From positions 1 through 64,000 of the forward strand of contig BJGT01000007.1 of assembly GCA_014190675.1 (NCBI GenBank): a stretch of 64,000 nucleotides of DNA, written 5' to 3'. Below the pieces are notes generated by a model. The model saw nothing but the letters and a program-made list of their open reading frames with translations. It was not told the DNA's origin and made no database searches. Shown here piece by piece: positions 26,951 to 38,811 of the stretch. The stretch's first letter is position 1. Every line of letters begins with the position of its first letter. The DNA comes from Comamonadaceae bacterium (GTDB lineage Bacteria > Pseudomonadota > Gammaproteobacteria > Burkholderiales > Burkholderiaceae_C). The translations under genes were made by a program, and so were the position numbers.

Positions 26951-28264
26951 ATGAGTAGGCCGCAAACTCCAGCCCCTGCGGCCCGCCTGAATGGCGTCAA
27001 GGGTATGAATGATGTGCTGCCGCCGAATTCCGCGGCGGTGGAGGCCCTAGAGGCCCGAGTGCGACGCTTGATGGCGCGCTATGCCTACCGCAACATCCGC
27101 ACGCCGATTGTCGAGCACACGCAGCTGTTCACCCGCGGACTTGGTGAGGTTACAGACATCGTCGAAAAAGAGATGTACACCTTTGAAGACCGGCTCAATG
27201 GTGACTCCCTGACATTGCGCCCAGAGTGCACGGCTGGCGTGGTTCGCGCCGTGGTGGAGCATGCCATGCTCTACGATGGTGGTAAACGGCTCTACTACAT
27301 TGGCCCGATGTTCCGGCATGAGCGTCCCCAGCGGGGGCGGTACCGGCAGTTCGACCAGGTTGGCGCTGAGGCACTGGGCTTCGGTGGGGCCGAGGTTGAT
27401 GCAGAACTTATCCTGCTGGCAGTGGCGCTGTGGCAGGACCTCGGTCTGAGTGACCTGCGGCTTGAAATCAACAGCCTGGGCCAGCCGGCCGAGCGGCTGC
27501 AGCACCGTCGGGCCTTGATTGAGTATCTCGAGCAGCATGCTGAGCTGCTCGACGAGGACGCGCGCCGCCGACTGCACAGTAACCCACTGCGTATTCTCGA
27601 CAGCAAAAACCCGGCCCTGCAGCCGGTGGTTGCCGCAGCACCGCGCTTACTGGATTTTTTGGGCCAGGATTCCCTGAGCCACTTTAATGCCCTGCGATCG
27701 ATTCTTGATGCCAATGCGGTGGCCTACAGCGTCAACCCAAGACTGGTTCGCGGCATGGACTATTACAACCTCACCGTGTTTGAGTTCGTCACCGACCGCT
27801 TGGGCGCCCAGGGCACGGTGTGCGCCGGCGGTCGTTACGATTACCTGATTGAGCAGCTTGGCGGCAAGCCCGCGCCCGCGGTCGGTTGGGCCCTGGGCGT
27901 TGACCGCCTGCTCGAGCTCCTCAAGGAGCAGGGGCAGGAACGCCCTGACATGGCTCCAGATGCCTATGCTGTGGTTGCCGATAAGAACGCCATGCCCCTG
28001 GTCTTGCAACAACTGCAGGCCTTGCGCGCTCTGGGCGTGAGTGTTCAGATGCAGGCCAGCGTTGACGGTGAGATGGCCAGCTTGAAGTCCCAATTCAAAC
28101 GCGCTGATGCCAGCGGTGCACGCTTTGCGCTGGTTTTTGGCGCAGATGAGCTCAGCCGGCAAAGTGTGACGATCAAGCCGCTGCGTGACGGCAGCGGGGC
28201 CCAGATCAGCCATGCCTGGGCTGACATCGCGACTTGGGGGCCGACCCTACAATCGCCCACTTAA
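26951..28264 (+). CDS. hisS: histidyl-tRNA synthetase
   Basis: Class II aminoacyl-tRNA synthetase, 437 aa. Motif 2 [16 protein letters not shown], histidine-specific motif [13 protein letters not shown], and [13 protein letters not shown] are present, with a C-terminal anticodon-binding domain. ATG 26951 gives MSRPQTP; an in-frame GTG at 26939 overlaps the ispG stop and is the alternative. A catalytically inactive-type paralogue, hisZ, lies 7 kb downstream. Confidence 0.97.
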   Translation: MSRPQTPAPAARLNGVKGMNDVLPPNSAAVEALEARVRRLMARYAYRNIRTPIVEHTQLFTRGLGEVTDIVEKEMYTFEDRLNGDSLTLRPECTAGVVRAVVEHAMLYDGGKRLYYIGPMFRHERPQRGRYRQFDQVGAEALGFGGAEVDAELILLAVALWQDLGLSDLRLEINSLGQPAERLQHRRALIEYLEQHAELLDEDARRRLHSNPLRILDSKNPALQPVVAAAPRLLDFLGQDSLSHFNALRSILDANAVAYSVNPRLVRGMDYYNLTVFEFVTDRLGAQGTVCAGGRYDYLIEQLGGKPAPAVGWALGVDRLLELLKEQGQERPDMAPDAYAVVADKNAMPLVLQQLQALRALGVSVQMQASVDGEMASLKSQFKRADASGARFALVFGADELSRQSVTIKPLRDGSGAQISHAWADIATWGPTLQSPT

Positions 28265-28276
28265 TTCGGCACCCCC

Positions 28277-28951
28277 ATGGCAAACCAACTCGATCTCGAA
28301 GAACAAGAACAGCTTGATCAGCTCAAGCATTTTTGGAAACAGTACGGCAACCCCATCACCTGGCTGCTCATCGCAGTGCTGGGCTCCTACGCTGGCTGGA
28401 ATGGTTACCAATATTGGCAGCGGCAACAAGCAGCGCAGGCAGCAGCGCTGTACGACGAAGTCGAGCGGCTTGTGAAGACCGGTGATTTGGCCAAAATAGA
28501 ACGCGCGTTTGCCGACATGAAAGATAAATTCGGGGCCACCGCCTATGCCCAGCAGGCCGGGTTTTTGGTGGCTAGCCAATACCTCGAATCGGGCAAGCCC
28601 GAGGCAGCTAAAGAGGCCCTGAACTGGCTGTCTGAAAAATCGGGCGACCGTGGCTACCAGGCGGTGGCGCGTCTGCGCCTTGCTGGCATCCTGGCGGACG
28701 CCAAGGCCTATGACGATGCCCTCAAGCAGCTCGGGCTGGAGTTTGCGCCCCAATTTGATGGCCTGGTGGCTGACCGAAAAGGCGACCTCCTGATGCTGCA
28801 GGGTAAAAAAGACCAGGCTCGGGCCGAATACGAAAAAGCCTACCGCAGCTTGGAGCCGCGCACCGACTACCGCCGCCTGGTGGAGGTTAAATTGAACGCT
28901 TTGGGCGTTGATCCGCAGCCCGAAGCCACCTTGGTCAAAGGGGCGCCGTGA
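28277..28951 (+). CDS. yfgM: YfgM-like tetratricopeptide membrane protein
   Basis: 224 aa. A cytoplasmic N-terminus (NQLDLEEQEQLDQLKHFWKQYGN) is followed by one transmembrane helix (ITWLLIAVLGSYAGWNGYQYW, about 27-47) and a periplasmic TPR-like helical domain. E. coli YfgM is a SecYEG-linked periplasmic chaperone ancillary factor. Lies 12 bp after hisS and overlaps bamB by GTGA, a standard hisS-yfgM-bamB-der arrangement. Confidence 0.92.
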   Translation: MANQLDLEEQEQLDQLKHFWKQYGNPITWLLIAVLGSYAGWNGYQYWQRQQAAQAAALYDEVERLVKTGDLAKIERAFADMKDKFGATAYAQQAGFLVASQYLESGKPEAAKEALNWLSEKSGDRGYQAVARLRLAGILADAKAYDDALKQLGLEFAPQFDGLVADRKGDLLMLQGKKDQARAEYEKAYRSLEPRTDYRRLVEVKLNALGVDPQPEATLVKGAP

Positions 28952-30081
28952 ACCTGCGCCTGCGCTTGGCGCTGCGCCGCCTGCTCGGCATTGGGCTGGC
29001 GCTGGTGCTGCTAGCCTGCTCTGGCACGGCGCCGCGCTTCAAACCAGCCGAACTTGCGCCTGATCCCAAACTGGTGGGCGTGCGCCTGGCCTGGACCGCC
29101 CAAGTCGGAGCCATTGAATTTCCGATGTACGCCAGGGTGAATGGCAGCCTGCTGACTGTGGCGAGTTCAGATGGGCAGGTGGTGACGATTGATGCCGCAG
29201 CCGGTAAAGAACTCTGGCGCGCCAAGGTGTCAGGGCCCCTGGCCGCTGGTGTTGGCAGTGACGGCCGTCTGGTGGCTTTGCTCACGCGCGGCAACGAACT
29301 GCTGGCGCTGCAGGACGGCCGGGAAATCTGGCGCGAGAAGCTCAATGCGCAGGGTTTCACAGCGCCCCTAGTGGCGGGTGGGCGGGTGTTCTTGCTCACT
29401 GCTGACCGGGGCGTGGCAGCCTTTGACGGCGGCTCAGGCCGAAAGCTGTGGAGCCAGCAGCGTCCCGGCGAGGCCCTGGTTTTGCGCCAGGCTGGCGTGT
29501 TGCTGGCGGTCGGTGACACCTTGGTGGCGGGCCTGGGTGGGCGCCTGGTTGGCATGAACCCCAGCAACGGCAGTACCCGGTGGGATGTTGCCATCGCCAC
29601 GCCTCGCGGTACCAATGATGTCGAGCGTTTGGTCGATCTGGTGGCGGGGGTGAGCCGGGTCGGTGATGTGGTCTGCACCCGGGCTTTCCAGGCGGCTGTT
29701 GGATGTGCCGACGCTGCCAAAGGCGCTTTGCTGTGGAGCAAAGCGGCCAATGGTTCGGTCGGACTGCACGGCGACGAGCGCTCTGTTTTTGGTGTTGAGA
29801 GCGACGGCCGGGTGATGGCATGGCGCCGCGCCGACGGGCAGGCCGCCTGGGTTGCCGAGCACCTGCGCTACCGGGCCTTGAGCGCCCCGCTGGCGGTGGG
29901 GCGATCTGTGGTCGTGGGCGATGAATCGGGCCTTCTGCATTGGTTAAGCCGGGAGGACGGCACCCCGCTGACCCGCATGCCTACCGATGGCTCCGAGATT
30001 GTCGGCGGTCCAGTGCTTGCAGGCGGCACACTGGTGGTGGTCACGCGCAAGGGTGGCGTTTTCGGATTTAAACCCGATTAG
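28948..30081 (+). CDS. bamB: outer membrane assembly lipoprotein BamB
   Basis: Eight-bladed beta-propeller lipoprotein of the BAM complex, 377 aa. GTG start; lipobox LLAC (Cys24 in LVLLACSGT). PQQ-like propeller repeats are visible as [52 protein letters not shown] and [16 protein letters not shown]. The gene is translationally coupled to yfgM. Confidence 0.95.
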   Translation: MNLRLRLALRRLLGIGLALVLLACSGTAPRFKPAELAPDPKLVGVRLAWTAQVGAIEFPMYARVNGSLLTVASSDGQVVTIDAAAGKELWRAKVSGPLAAGVGSDGRLVALLTRGNELLALQDGREIWREKLNAQGFTAPLVAGGRVFLLTADRGVAAFDGGSGRKLWSQQRPGEALVLRQAGVLLAVGDTLVAGLGGRLVGMNPSNGSTRWDVAIATPRGTNDVERLVDLVAGVSRVGDVVCTRAFQAAVGCADAAKGALLWSKAANGSVGLHGDERSVFGVESDGRVMAWRRADGQAAWVAEHLRYRALSAPLAVGRSVVVGDESGLLHWLSREDGTPLTRMPTDGSEIVGGPVLAGGTLVVVTRKGGVFGFKPD

Positions 30082-30098
30082 GCCGGGCGGCCGAGCCA

Positions 30099-31442
30099 AT
30101 GAAACCGGTTCTTGCCCTGGTCGGGCGACCCAATGTGGGCAAGTCGACCCTGTTTAATCGGCTCACCAAAAGCCGCGATGCCATCGTAGCGGACTATGCC
30201 GGGCTCACCCGTGACCGCCATTACGGCAATGCGAGGCTGGACAAGCAGGACTTTATCGTCATCGACACCGGCGGTTTTGAGCCCGATGCGAATGCCGGGA
30301 TTTACCGTGAAATGGCCAAACAAACCCGCCAAGCGGTGGCCGAGGCGGATGTGGTCTTGTTTTTGGTAGATGCGCGTGACGGTATCTCGGGCCAAGACCA
30401 TGACATCGCCAACTACCTGCGACGCTTGGGCAAGCCCTGCCTGCTGGTCGCCAACAAGTCGGAGGGCTTGCAGGCAGGTTTGCAAGTCGGCGAGTTTTTT
30501 GAGCTTGGGCTGGGTGCGGTGCAGGCTATTTCTGCCGCCCATGGTCACGGCATTCGGCCGCTGATAGAGCTGGCACTGTCCCTGTTGAGCCTGCCCGAGA
30601 CCGTAGTGGAGACGGCTGAGCAGTCGCTGGGCTTGATCCGGCTCGCAGTTGCAGGACGGCCCAATGTCGGCAAGTCAACCCTGATCAACACCTGGCTTGG
30701 TGAAGAGCGCTTGGTGGCCTTTGACCTACCAGGAACCACCCGCGACGCCATCTCGGTACCCTTTGAGCGTAACGGACAAAAATTCGAACTCATTGACACC
30801 GCTGGCCTGCGCCGCCGCGGTCAAGTGTTTGAGGCAATCGAAAAATTTTCGGTTGTGAAAACTCTGCAGGCGATCGAATCCTGCAATGTAGTGCTGCTGT
30901 TGATCGACGCGACACAGGGCGTGACCGACCAGGACGCACACATTGCCGGCTATATTCTTGAAAATGGCCGCGCCGTGGTGGTTGCAGTGAACAAATGGGA
31001 CGCGGTGGATGACTACCAGCGTGAATTGGTCAAGCGCTCTATCGAGACCCGCCTGCCGTTTTTGAAATTCGCTGCCATGCATTTGATCTCGGCGCAAAAG
31101 CGCCAAGGTTTGGGACCGCTTTGGACCTCCATCGCCCAGGCCCACAAGGCCGCCAACTGCAAAATGACCACACCAGTGCTGACCCGTTTGCTGCTCGAAG
31201 CGGTGCAGTACCAAAGCCCGAAGCGCTCCGGCATGTACCGCCCCAAACTGCGCTATGCCCATCAGGGGGGCATGAACCCCCCGGTGATCGTCATCCACGG
31301 TAACTCGTTGGAGCATGTCACCGACACCTACAAGCGCTACCTGGAGGGGCGTTTTCGCAAGCAATTTGACCTGGTAGGCACGCCTCTGCGTATCGAGCTC
31401 AAAACCGCCAGCAACCCTTTTGTTGATAAAACTTCGCGCTAG
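30099..31442 (+). CDS. der: GTPase Der (EngA)
   Basis: Essential ribosome-assembly GTPase (50S subunit), 447 aa. Two tandem G domains each start with GRPNVGKST (about residues 9 and 188), with DTGGFEPD and DTAGLRRRG switch II motifs and NKSE/NKWD base-recognition motifs. A C-terminal KH-like domain ([12 protein letters not shown]) follows. It is 17 bp after bamB. Confidence 0.98.
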   Translation: MKPVLALVGRPNVGKSTLFNRLTKSRDAIVADYAGLTRDRHYGNARLDKQDFIVIDTGGFEPDANAGIYREMAKQTRQAVAEADVVLFLVDARDGISGQDHDIANYLRRLGKPCLLVANKSEGLQAGLQVGEFFELGLGAVQAISAAHGHGIRPLIELALSLLSLPETVVETAEQSLGLIRLAVAGRPNVGKSTLINTWLGEERLVAFDLPGTTRDAISVPFERNGQKFELIDTAGLRRRGQVFEAIEKFSVVKTLQAIESCNVVLLLIDATQGVTDQDAHIAGYILENGRAVVVAVNKWDAVDDYQRELVKRSIETRLPFLKFAAMHLISAQKRQGLGPLWTSIAQAHKAANCKMTTPVLTRLLLEAVQYQSPKRSGMYRPKLRYAHQGGMNPPVIVIHGNSLEHVTDTYKRYLEGRFRKQFDLVGTPLRIELKTASNPFVDKTSR

Positions 31443-31540
31443 TACCCCGACCCGTAAACACTTCTATAAACCCAAGTCCTTGGCGCGGACGTGGCTTGTC
31501 GGCCCTGTGTTATCGTTTGGCCCCTCAACAATTCGAACAC

Positions 31541-31545
31541 GGAGG
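31541..31545 (+). promoter_or_regulatory. ribosome-binding site fixing the hfq GTG start
   Basis: GGAGG at 31541-31545 is 5 nt from the GTG at 31551. The same frame is open 60 bp further upstream, but the known Hfq N-terminus and this Shine-Dalgarno sequence set the start. Confidence 0.75.
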
Positions 31546-31550
31546 ATATC

Positions 31551-31799
31551 GTGAACAACAAAGGTCAGTTACTTCAAGACCCGTTCCTAAACGCACTGCG
31601 GCGCGAGCATGTGCCGGTCGCCATTTACCTGGTAAACGGCATCAAGCTTCAGGGTCAGATTGAATCTTTTGACCAGTATGTCGTGCTGCTACGCAACACC
31701 GTGACTCAAATGGTTTACAAACATGCCATCTCAACCATTGTGCCGGGGCGAGCTGTGAATTTTTCTACTGGCGAGGGTGACCCACCTGCAGCCGCCTGA
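31551..31799 (+). CDS. hfq: RNA chaperone Hfq
   Basis: Sm-like hexameric RNA chaperone that pairs small RNAs with mRNAs. 82 aa, GTG start. Sm1 region [31 protein letters not shown] includes the proximal-face Gln and Phe residues, and Sm2 [11 protein letters not shown] carries the YKH motif. The short C-terminal tail ([13 protein letters not shown]) is typical of betaproteobacteria. A 108-bp gap before it may carry its promoter, but I could not identify a clear one. Overlaps hflX by 23 bp. Confidence 0.97.
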   Translation: MNNKGQLLQDPFLNALRREHVPVAIYLVNGIKLQGQIESFDQYVVLLRNTVTQMVYKHAISTIVPGRAVNFSTGEGDPPAAA

Positions 31800-32997
31800 A
31801 CGCCAACCCGCAGCTGCACTGCTCGTGGGGGTGGATTTTGGCCTTCCCAATTTTGATGGTGCGCTGGAAGAGTTGGGTTTGCTGGCCCAAACCGCGGGCC
31901 TGAGGCCGGTGGCGCGCCTCACCTGCAAGCGCCGGGCGCCAGATGCTGCTTTGTTCGTTGGCAGCGGTAAGGCCGACGAGATCAAAATGCTTGCCAACCA
32001 ACTCGGCGCGGTCGAAATCTTGTTCGACCAAAGCCTGAGTCCGGCGCAACAACGCAATTTAGAGCGTCACCTGGAACTGCCGGTCAACGACCGCACCCTG
32101 CTGATTCTGGAGATCTTCGGCCAGCGGGCACAAAGCCATGAGGGCAAGCTGCAAGTCGAACTCGCTCGCCAACAGTACATCAGCACGCGCCTGGTGCGCC
32201 GCTGGTCGCACCTGGAGCGCCAAAGTGGCGGCATCGGTTTGCGCGGCGGCCCGGGTGAAACCCAAATCGAACTTGACCGACGCATGATTGGCGAGAGCAT
32301 CAAAAAAATCAAGGAACGTTTGATCAAGGTCAAGCGTCAGCGTCAGACCCAGCGACGTCAGCGTGAACGGCGAGATGCCTTCAATATATCGCTCGTCGGT
32401 TATACCAACGCCGGCAAATCGACCCTCTTCAATGCGCTGGTGAAAGCCCGGGCCTATGCGGCTGACCAGCTGTTCGCCACGCTCGATACCAGCACCCGGC
32501 AGCTGTATTTGGGCGAGGCGGGCCGCTCGGTGTCTCTGTCTGACACGGTGGGCTTCATCCGGGACCTGCCACACGGCCTAGTCGACGCATTCCAAGCCAC
32601 CCTGCAAGAGGCGGTGGATGCCGATCTGCTGCTGCATGTGGTGGACGCTGCAAGTCCGAACTGGCTGGAGCAGATGGCCGAAGTCCAGCGGGTGCTGGCT
32701 GACATCGGCGCGGCCGACATACCGCAATTGCTGGTCTTCAACAAACTCGATGCGCTGGATCCGGCCCGGCGGCCGCTGCTGATGCAGGATTGGTTTGCTG
32801 TGGCGGACCGGCAAACACCGCGTATCTTTGTCAGCGCCAAGCAAGGCGAGGGTCTGCCGGCGCTGCGCGCTTACTTGGCCGGGCGGGTGCACCGCGATGG
32901 CGGTGTCGAGCCGGATGGTATGTATACCCTTCCAGATGAAGGGGCGGTCGTTCATTTGGGCACAATCGGACAACTTAGTACTGGAATCTTGCGATGA
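31777..32997 (+). CDS. hflX: ribosome-splitting GTPase HflX
   Basis: 50S-associated GTPase that rescues stalled or heat-damaged ribosomes, 406 aa. N-terminal HflX domain ([27 protein letters not shown]), coiled linker, and a G domain with [24 protein letters not shown] and NKLD. GTG start at 31777 inside hfq gives [12 protein letters not shown]. It ends with ATGA overlapping the first candidate hflK start. Confidence 0.95.
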   Translation: MTHLQPPERQPAAALLVGVDFGLPNFDGALEELGLLAQTAGLRPVARLTCKRRAPDAALFVGSGKADEIKMLANQLGAVEILFDQSLSPAQQRNLERHLELPVNDRTLLILEIFGQRAQSHEGKLQVELARQQYISTRLVRRWSHLERQSGGIGLRGGPGETQIELDRRMIGESIKKIKERLIKVKRQRQTQRRQRERRDAFNISLVGYTNAGKSTLFNALVKARAYAADQLFATLDTSTRQLYLGEAGRSVSLSDTVGFIRDLPHGLVDAFQATLQEAVDADLLLHVVDAASPNWLEQMAEVQRVLADIGAADIPQLLVFNKLDALDPARRPLLMQDWFAVADRQTPRIFVSAKQGEGLPALRAYLAGRVHRDGGVEPDGMYTLPDEGAVVHLGTIGQLSTGILR

Positions 32998-34391
32998 AAC
33001 TCCATATGCGTGCCATGTCTTGGCCGACCATTCCAAAAAAAATTCGCGGTATGTTCAACTTGAATGACTCGCGTTGGGGGCGCGGTGATGACAAGCCCGC
33101 CGAAGGTGCGGGTGGGCCTGGGCGTCCAGAGTCGCCGCCGCCGGAGCCAACACCGCCCGCCGGCAATGATCGCCCGCCCAAGCCGCGTCAGAACGCCACG
33201 CCGCCTGACCTCGATGAGCTTTGGAGAGATTTCAACCGCAAGCTCGGCGGTATGTTCGGCGGCCCAAAGTCAGGTGGGCGGGGCGGTGCGGGTGGGCCGT
33301 TCAATGGTGGTGGTGGTGGCGGATTTCAACCCGACATGAAGAACGCGGGTATCGGCCTGGGCTTGTTGGCGGGAGCCGCCTCTTTGATCTGGTTGGCAAC
33401 TGGATTCTTCATTGTTGAGGAGGGTCAGCAGGCTGTCATCACGCAATTCGGGCGCTACAAGTCCACGGCACTGGCTGGTTTTAACTGGCGTCTGCCTTAT
33501 CCGATACAGCGGCACGAGATGATTTTCGTGACCCAAATCCGCTCGGTTGATGTTGGGCGCGACACCGTGATCAAGGCCACCGGCCTGCGTGAATCGGCCA
33601 TGCTGACTGAGGACGAAAACATTGTTGAAATCAAGTTCGCGGTGCAGTACCGGCTTAGCGACGCTCGCGCCTACCTGTTCGAGAGTAAAAACCCCGGTGA
33701 GGCAGTGGTTCAGGCTGCCGAGTCCTCGGTGCGCGAGGTGGTCGGCAAGATGCGTATGGACAGTGCCCTGTCCGAAGAGCGCGACCAGATTGGGCCGCGA
33801 GTACGCGCGCTGATGCAGAAAATACTGGACCGCTACAAAGTCGGTATTGAGGTGGTGGGTATCAACCTTCAGCAGGGCGGCGTTCGCCCCCCGGAGCAGG
33901 TGCAAGCCGCTTTTGACGATGTCCTCAAAGCCGGGCAAGAGCGTGAACGCGCGAAAAATGAAGCCCAGGCCTATGCCAATGACGTGGTTCCGCGGGCTGT
34001 GGGCTCGGCCTCGCGACTCAAAGAAGAGGCCGACGCCTACAAATCGCGCGTGGTCTCCCAGGCCCAGGGTGATGCCCAGCGATTTCGTTCGGTTTTGACC
34101 GAGTATCAGAAGGCTCCGCAGGTCACGCGGGACCGGATGTACCTCGACACCATGCAGCAAATCTATGCCAACGCCACCAAGGTCATGGTTGACTCTCGGC
34201 AGGGGGGTAATCTCTTGTACCTGCCGCTTGAAAAAATCATGCAGATGTCGGCGCAGAACGGCTCTGGCGTGGCCGAGGTAGCGCCCCCTGCGATGGCGCT
34301 TCCCGTTGCCCCTGGCAATGCCGCACCCGCCGCACCGGCAGAAGCCCGTGGCCGAGATACCACCCGGTCGCGTGACCGTGATTCCCGTTAG
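32994..34391 (+). CDS. hflK: FtsH protease modulator HflK
   Basis: Inner-membrane SPFH/prohibitin protein that with HflC forms a cage around FtsH. 465 aa from ATG 32994; an internal ATG at 33051 (MFNLNDSRWGRG) is a credible alternative. A Pro/Gly-rich N-terminus (DKPAEGAGGPGRPESPPPEPTPP) is followed by one transmembrane helix near residues 115-140 and the SPFH domain (GFFIVEEGQQAVITQFGRY). The C-terminus is Ala/Pro-rich and then Arg-rich. hflC follows 9 bp later. Confidence 0.95.
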   Translation: MKLHMRAMSWPTIPKKIRGMFNLNDSRWGRGDDKPAEGAGGPGRPESPPPEPTPPAGNDRPPKPRQNATPPDLDELWRDFNRKLGGMFGGPKSGGRGGAGGPFNGGGGGGFQPDMKNAGIGLGLLAGAASLIWLATGFFIVEEGQQAVITQFGRYKSTALAGFNWRLPYPIQRHEMIFVTQIRSVDVGRDTVIKATGLRESAMLTEDENIVEIKFAVQYRLSDARAYLFESKNPGEAVVQAAESSVREVVGKMRMDSALSEERDQIGPRVRALMQKILDRYKVGIEVVGINLQQGGVRPPEQVQAAFDDVLKAGQERERAKNEAQAYANDVVPRAVGSASRLKEEADAYKSRVVSQAQGDAQRFRSVLTEYQKAPQVTRDRMYLDTMQQIYANATKVMVDSRQGGNLLYLPLEKIMQMSAQNGSGVAEVAPPAMALPVAPGNAAPAAPAEARGRDTTRSRDRDSR

Positions 34392-34400
34392 GAGCCTGAT

Positions 34401-35312
34401 ATGAACCGTCTGGGATTTATTCTTGCGTCGCTGCTGGTGCTGCTGGGGCTGGCGAGTTCGATGCTGTTTGTGGTCGATCAGCGCCAGTTTGGCGTGGTCT
34501 ATTCGCTGGGTCAGATCAAGGATGTGATCACCGAGCCAGGCCTGAATGTCAAGTTGCCGCCACCCTTGCAAAATATTGTCTATATCGACAAGCGCCTGCT
34601 CACCCTGGACAGCACCGACACCGAGCCCATGCTGACGGCCGAGAAACAGCGGGTGGTGATTGACTGGTATGTGCGGTGGCGAATTTCCGAGCCATCCCAA
34701 TACATCCGCAATGTGGGTACCAATGAATCCGCTGGCGCCAGCCAACTCAACCGCGTGGTCCGCAATGCCTTTCAGGAAGAAATTAACAAACGCACGGTCA
34801 AAGAGTTGCTGTCACTCAAGCGCGAGGCCCTGATGGCCGACGTCAAGCGTGAAGTGCTCGAGAAAGTACGCGGCGAGAAACCCTGGGGTGTTGATGTGGT
34901 GGATGTGCGCATCACCCGGGTCGACTATGTGGAGGCGATCACCGAGTCGGTCTACCGGCGTATGGAGGCCGAACGCAAGCGGGTTGCCAACGAACTGCGC
35001 TCTACCGGGGGTGCTGAAGGCGAAAAGATCCGCGCCGATGCAGACCGGCAACGTGAGGTAGCGGTGGCCAACGCTTATCGGGATGCGCAAAAAATCAAGG
35101 GCGAAGGCGATGCCGAGGCATCGCGTATTTACGCCGAATCTTTCGGGCGTGACCCTCAGTTCGCCCAGTTTTACCGTAGCCTGGATGCCTACAAGGCCAG
35201 TTTGGGCAAAAAAAGCGATGTCATGGTCGTCGACCCGGCATCCTCAGAATTTTTCAAGGTTTTCCGCGGTGCTGTGGGCGCCTTGCCAGCCTCTCCAAAC
35301 CCGACTAAGTAG
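34401..35312 (+). CDS. hflC: FtsH protease modulator HflC
   Basis: 303 aa partner of HflK. N-terminal transmembrane helix (FILASLLVLLGLASSMLFVV, about 6-25), SPFH domain (FGVVYSLGQIKDVITEPGLNVK), and a long helix with GAEGEKIRADADRQREVAVANAYRDAQ-type coiled-coil character near 200-235. Preceded by an AGGAGC ribosome-binding site. Same orientation and tight spacing as hflK. Confidence 0.96.
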   Translation: MNRLGFILASLLVLLGLASSMLFVVDQRQFGVVYSLGQIKDVITEPGLNVKLPPPLQNIVYIDKRLLTLDSTDTEPMLTAEKQRVVIDWYVRWRISEPSQYIRNVGTNESAGASQLNRVVRNAFQEEINKRTVKELLSLKREALMADVKREVLEKVRGEKPWGVDVVDVRITRVDYVEAITESVYRRMEAERKRVANELRSTGGAEGEKIRADADRQREVAVANAYRDAQKIKGEGDAEASRIYAESFGRDPQFAQFYRSLDAYKASLGKKSDVMVVDPASSEFFKVFRGAVGALPASPNPTK

Positions 35313-35315
35313 ACT

Positions 35316-35504
35316 TTGAGCGAAGATGTTTTTTGGCTGGCGCTAGGCCTGGTGCTGGTGCTTGAGGGCCTGTTTCCTATGCTTTCGCCTGCCGGTTGGC
35401 GGCGCATGTTCACCCAAATGTTGCTCCTGAAAGACGGGCAGTTGCGGTTCTTCGGTATGTGCAGCATCCTTTCCGGGTGCCTGTTGATCTGGTGGTTTGC
35501 ATGA
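35316..35504 (+). CDS. DUF2065 small membrane protein
   Basis: 62 aa with two predicted transmembrane helices (FWLALGLVLVLEGLFPML and FFGMCSILSGCLLIWWF). Matches the DUF2065/YjeT layout, a small inner-membrane protein found next to hflC in many proteobacteria. Begins with TTG 3 bp after the hflC stop (MSEDVFW). The function is unknown; context suggests the HflKC/FtsH membrane environment. Confidence 0.85.
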   Translation: MSEDVFWLALGLVLVLEGLFPMLSPAGWRRMFTQMLLLKDGQLRFFGMCSILSGCLLIWWFA

Positions 35505-35590
35505 CCGGCTTTTTCAGCGTCCCGGGCTGAAGCCTTGGGCTCCTGTTGCGCCCGGTAAAATCTGGCTTTCAACTGCCTCACTGCCTATCC

Positions 35591-36739
35591 ATGTCCGCCT
35601 GGGTCCTGCCGGATCACATTGCCGATGTACTGCCGTCCGAGGCGCGGCACATCGAAGAACTCCGCCGGGAATTGCTGGACATGGCGCGTTGCTATGGCTA
35701 TGAGCTGGTCATACCGCCGTTGCTCGAGCACCTGGAATCCCTGCTCAGCGGTGCTGCTAGCGCGCTCGACTTGCAAACCTTCAAACTGGTCGATCAGCTC
35801 TCCGGGCGCATGTTGGGCCTGCGCGCAGACAGTACCCCGCAGGTGGCCCGAATCGATGCCCACCTGCTCAACCGCCGGGGCGTCACCCGCCTTTGCTATT
35901 GCGGCCCGGTCTTGCACACCCGGCCGGGCGGACCGCATGCCACCCGGGAGCCTTTGCAACTGGGCGCTGAAATCTACGGGCACGCCGGCCTGGAGGCCGA
36001 CCTCGAGGTGTTGTCATTGGCTCTTGCCGGTTTGAGCGCGGTGAAGGCGCAGGCCTTGGCGGTCGATATGGCCGACGCCCGTATCGTGCGTGCCTTGACG
36101 GCTGATATGGCGCTGTCAGCCACTGGGCTGTCCCAGATCCATGCCGCGCTGGCTGCCAAAGACCTCAGCGAATTGAAAGTCCTGACCCGCTCTGCCCCCG
36201 CCGCCAGCAGACGCGGCTTGCTGGCCCTGCCCCAACTCTATGGCGGCGCTGAGGTATTGACTGAGGCCGAAAAACTGCTTCCGGCCGGCCCCCTAATTGC
36301 CCAGGCACTGGCCGAGCTCAGGTGGCTCGCCCACCGTGTGGAGGGGGCTAGGGTGAGCTTTGACCTAGCCGATCTGCGCGGCTATGCCTATTACAGCGGA
36401 GCCACTTTTTCGATCTATGCCCGCGGTGGCAGTGATGCCTTGGTGCGGGGCGGCCGGTATGACGAGGTTGGCGCCGTTTTTGGCCGCAACCGGCCGGCGG
36501 CCGGTTTCAGTCTTGACCTCAAAGCCCTGGTAGGCGTGCTGGCGCCGCGGCCCCTGCGCGCTGCGATTCGGGCGCCCTGGCGAGACGCCGGTGCGCTGCG
36601 CTCGGCCATTGCCGCTCTGAGAGCGCAGGGCGAGACTGTGGTCTGTGCCCTGCCTGGCCATGACCATGAAGAGGACGAGTTTCACTGCGACCGCGAACTT
36701 GTTGAATTTGCTGGCAGTTGGCAAGTGCAAACGATTTAA
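35591..36739 (+). CDS. hisZ: ATP phosphoribosyltransferase regulatory subunit HisZ
   Basis: Class II synthetase-like paralogue of HisRS required by short-form HisG, first enzyme of histidine synthesis. 382 aa. [25 protein letters not shown] and [18 protein letters not shown] correspond to the degenerate motif regions of HisZ. ATG 35591 gives [15 protein letters not shown], the family N-terminus. The hflC-hisZ-purA order is typical of betaproteobacteria. It implies a short HisG elsewhere in the genome. Confidence 0.94.
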   Translation: MSAWVLPDHIADVLPSEARHIEELRRELLDMARCYGYELVIPPLLEHLESLLSGAASALDLQTFKLVDQLSGRMLGLRADSTPQVARIDAHLLNRRGVTRLCYCGPVLHTRPGGPHATREPLQLGAEIYGHAGLEADLEVLSLALAGLSAVKAQALAVDMADARIVRALTADMALSATGLSQIHAALAAKDLSELKVLTRSAPAASRRGLLALPQLYGGAEVLTEAEKLLPAGPLIAQALAELRWLAHRVEGARVSFDLADLRGYAYYSGATFSIYARGGSDALVRGGRYDEVGAVFGRNRPAAGFSLDLKALVGVLAPRPLRAAIRAPWRDAGALRSAIAALRAQGETVVCALPGHDHEEDEFHCDRELVEFAGSWQVQTI

Positions 36740-38140
<1,401 letters not shown>

Positions 38141-38284
38141 GCCCGATGCCAGCCCTGCCAATTCAACCGGGGCCATCGGCAGCGGGCTCTGCCCTGCGCC
38201 CTTGCCACGTCACCAGGCCCGCCCAGGCCCGGTTTTCTCGAGCACCAAAAAGCGGTTTATTTTTATAAATTCAGGAGCAAAACC

Positions 38285-38809
38285 ATGTTGACCGAAGACG
38301 GCAAACACCTGTATGTCAGCTATGACGAGTACCACAACCTGATTGAAAAACTGGCGATCAAAATCCATCAATCTGAATGGCAGTTCGACACCATTTTGTG
38401 TCTGGCACGGGGTGGCATGCGCCCGGGCGATATCTTGTCTCGGGTGTTCGACAAGCCGCTGGCCATCATGTCGACCAGTTCTTACCGTTCGGACGCCGGT
38501 ACCGTGCAGGGCCACCTCGATATTGCCCGCTTCATCACCACGCCCAAGGGAGAGATTGCAGGGCGGGTGCTGTTGGTGGACGACCTAGCGGATTCTGGGC
38601 ACACATTGAAGGCGGTCATTGCGCAGCTGCGGACCAACTACGCACCCATCACCGAGTTGCGCAGCGCTGTCATTTGGACCAAGGCCATGTCAAGCTTCGC
38701 CCCTGATTACTCGGTGGAATTTTTGCCCACCAACCCTTGGATTCATCAGCCTTTCGAGGGCTACGACGCAATGCGTCCTGAGCAATTGATTCAAAAGTGG
38801 AGCGTTTGA
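38285..38809 (+). CDS. purine phosphoribosyltransferase family protein
   Basis: 174 aa type I phosphoribosyltransferase. PRPP-binding loop VLLVDDLADSGHTL near residue 97, substrate hood LARGGMRPGDIL near 45, and C-terminal NPWIHQPFEGYDAM. Resembles xanthine/hypoxanthine-guanine PRTases (Gpt/HGPRT-like); exact base preference is not evident. An AGGAGC ribosome-binding site precedes ATG 38285. Its position 144 bp after purA fits purine salvage. Confidence 0.88.
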   Translation: MLTEDGKHLYVSYDEYHNLIEKLAIKIHQSEWQFDTILCLARGGMRPGDILSRVFDKPLAIMSTSSYRSDAGTVQGHLDIARFITTPKGEIAGRVLLVDDLADSGHTLKAVIAQLRTNYAPITELRSAVIWTKAMSSFAPDYSVEFLPTNPWIHQPFEGYDAMRPEQLIQKWSV

Positions 38810-38811
38810 AC

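Noticed and set aside
33270-34745. 491-codon open frame on the minus strand opposite hflK and hflC
   Set aside because: A shadow of high-G+C codon use in two well-recognised genes; its translation has no family features.
26951-36739. hisS and hisZ as duplicate histidyl-tRNA synthetases
   Set aside because: hisZ lacks full synthetase motifs and the anticodon domain; it is the known HisG regulatory subunit.
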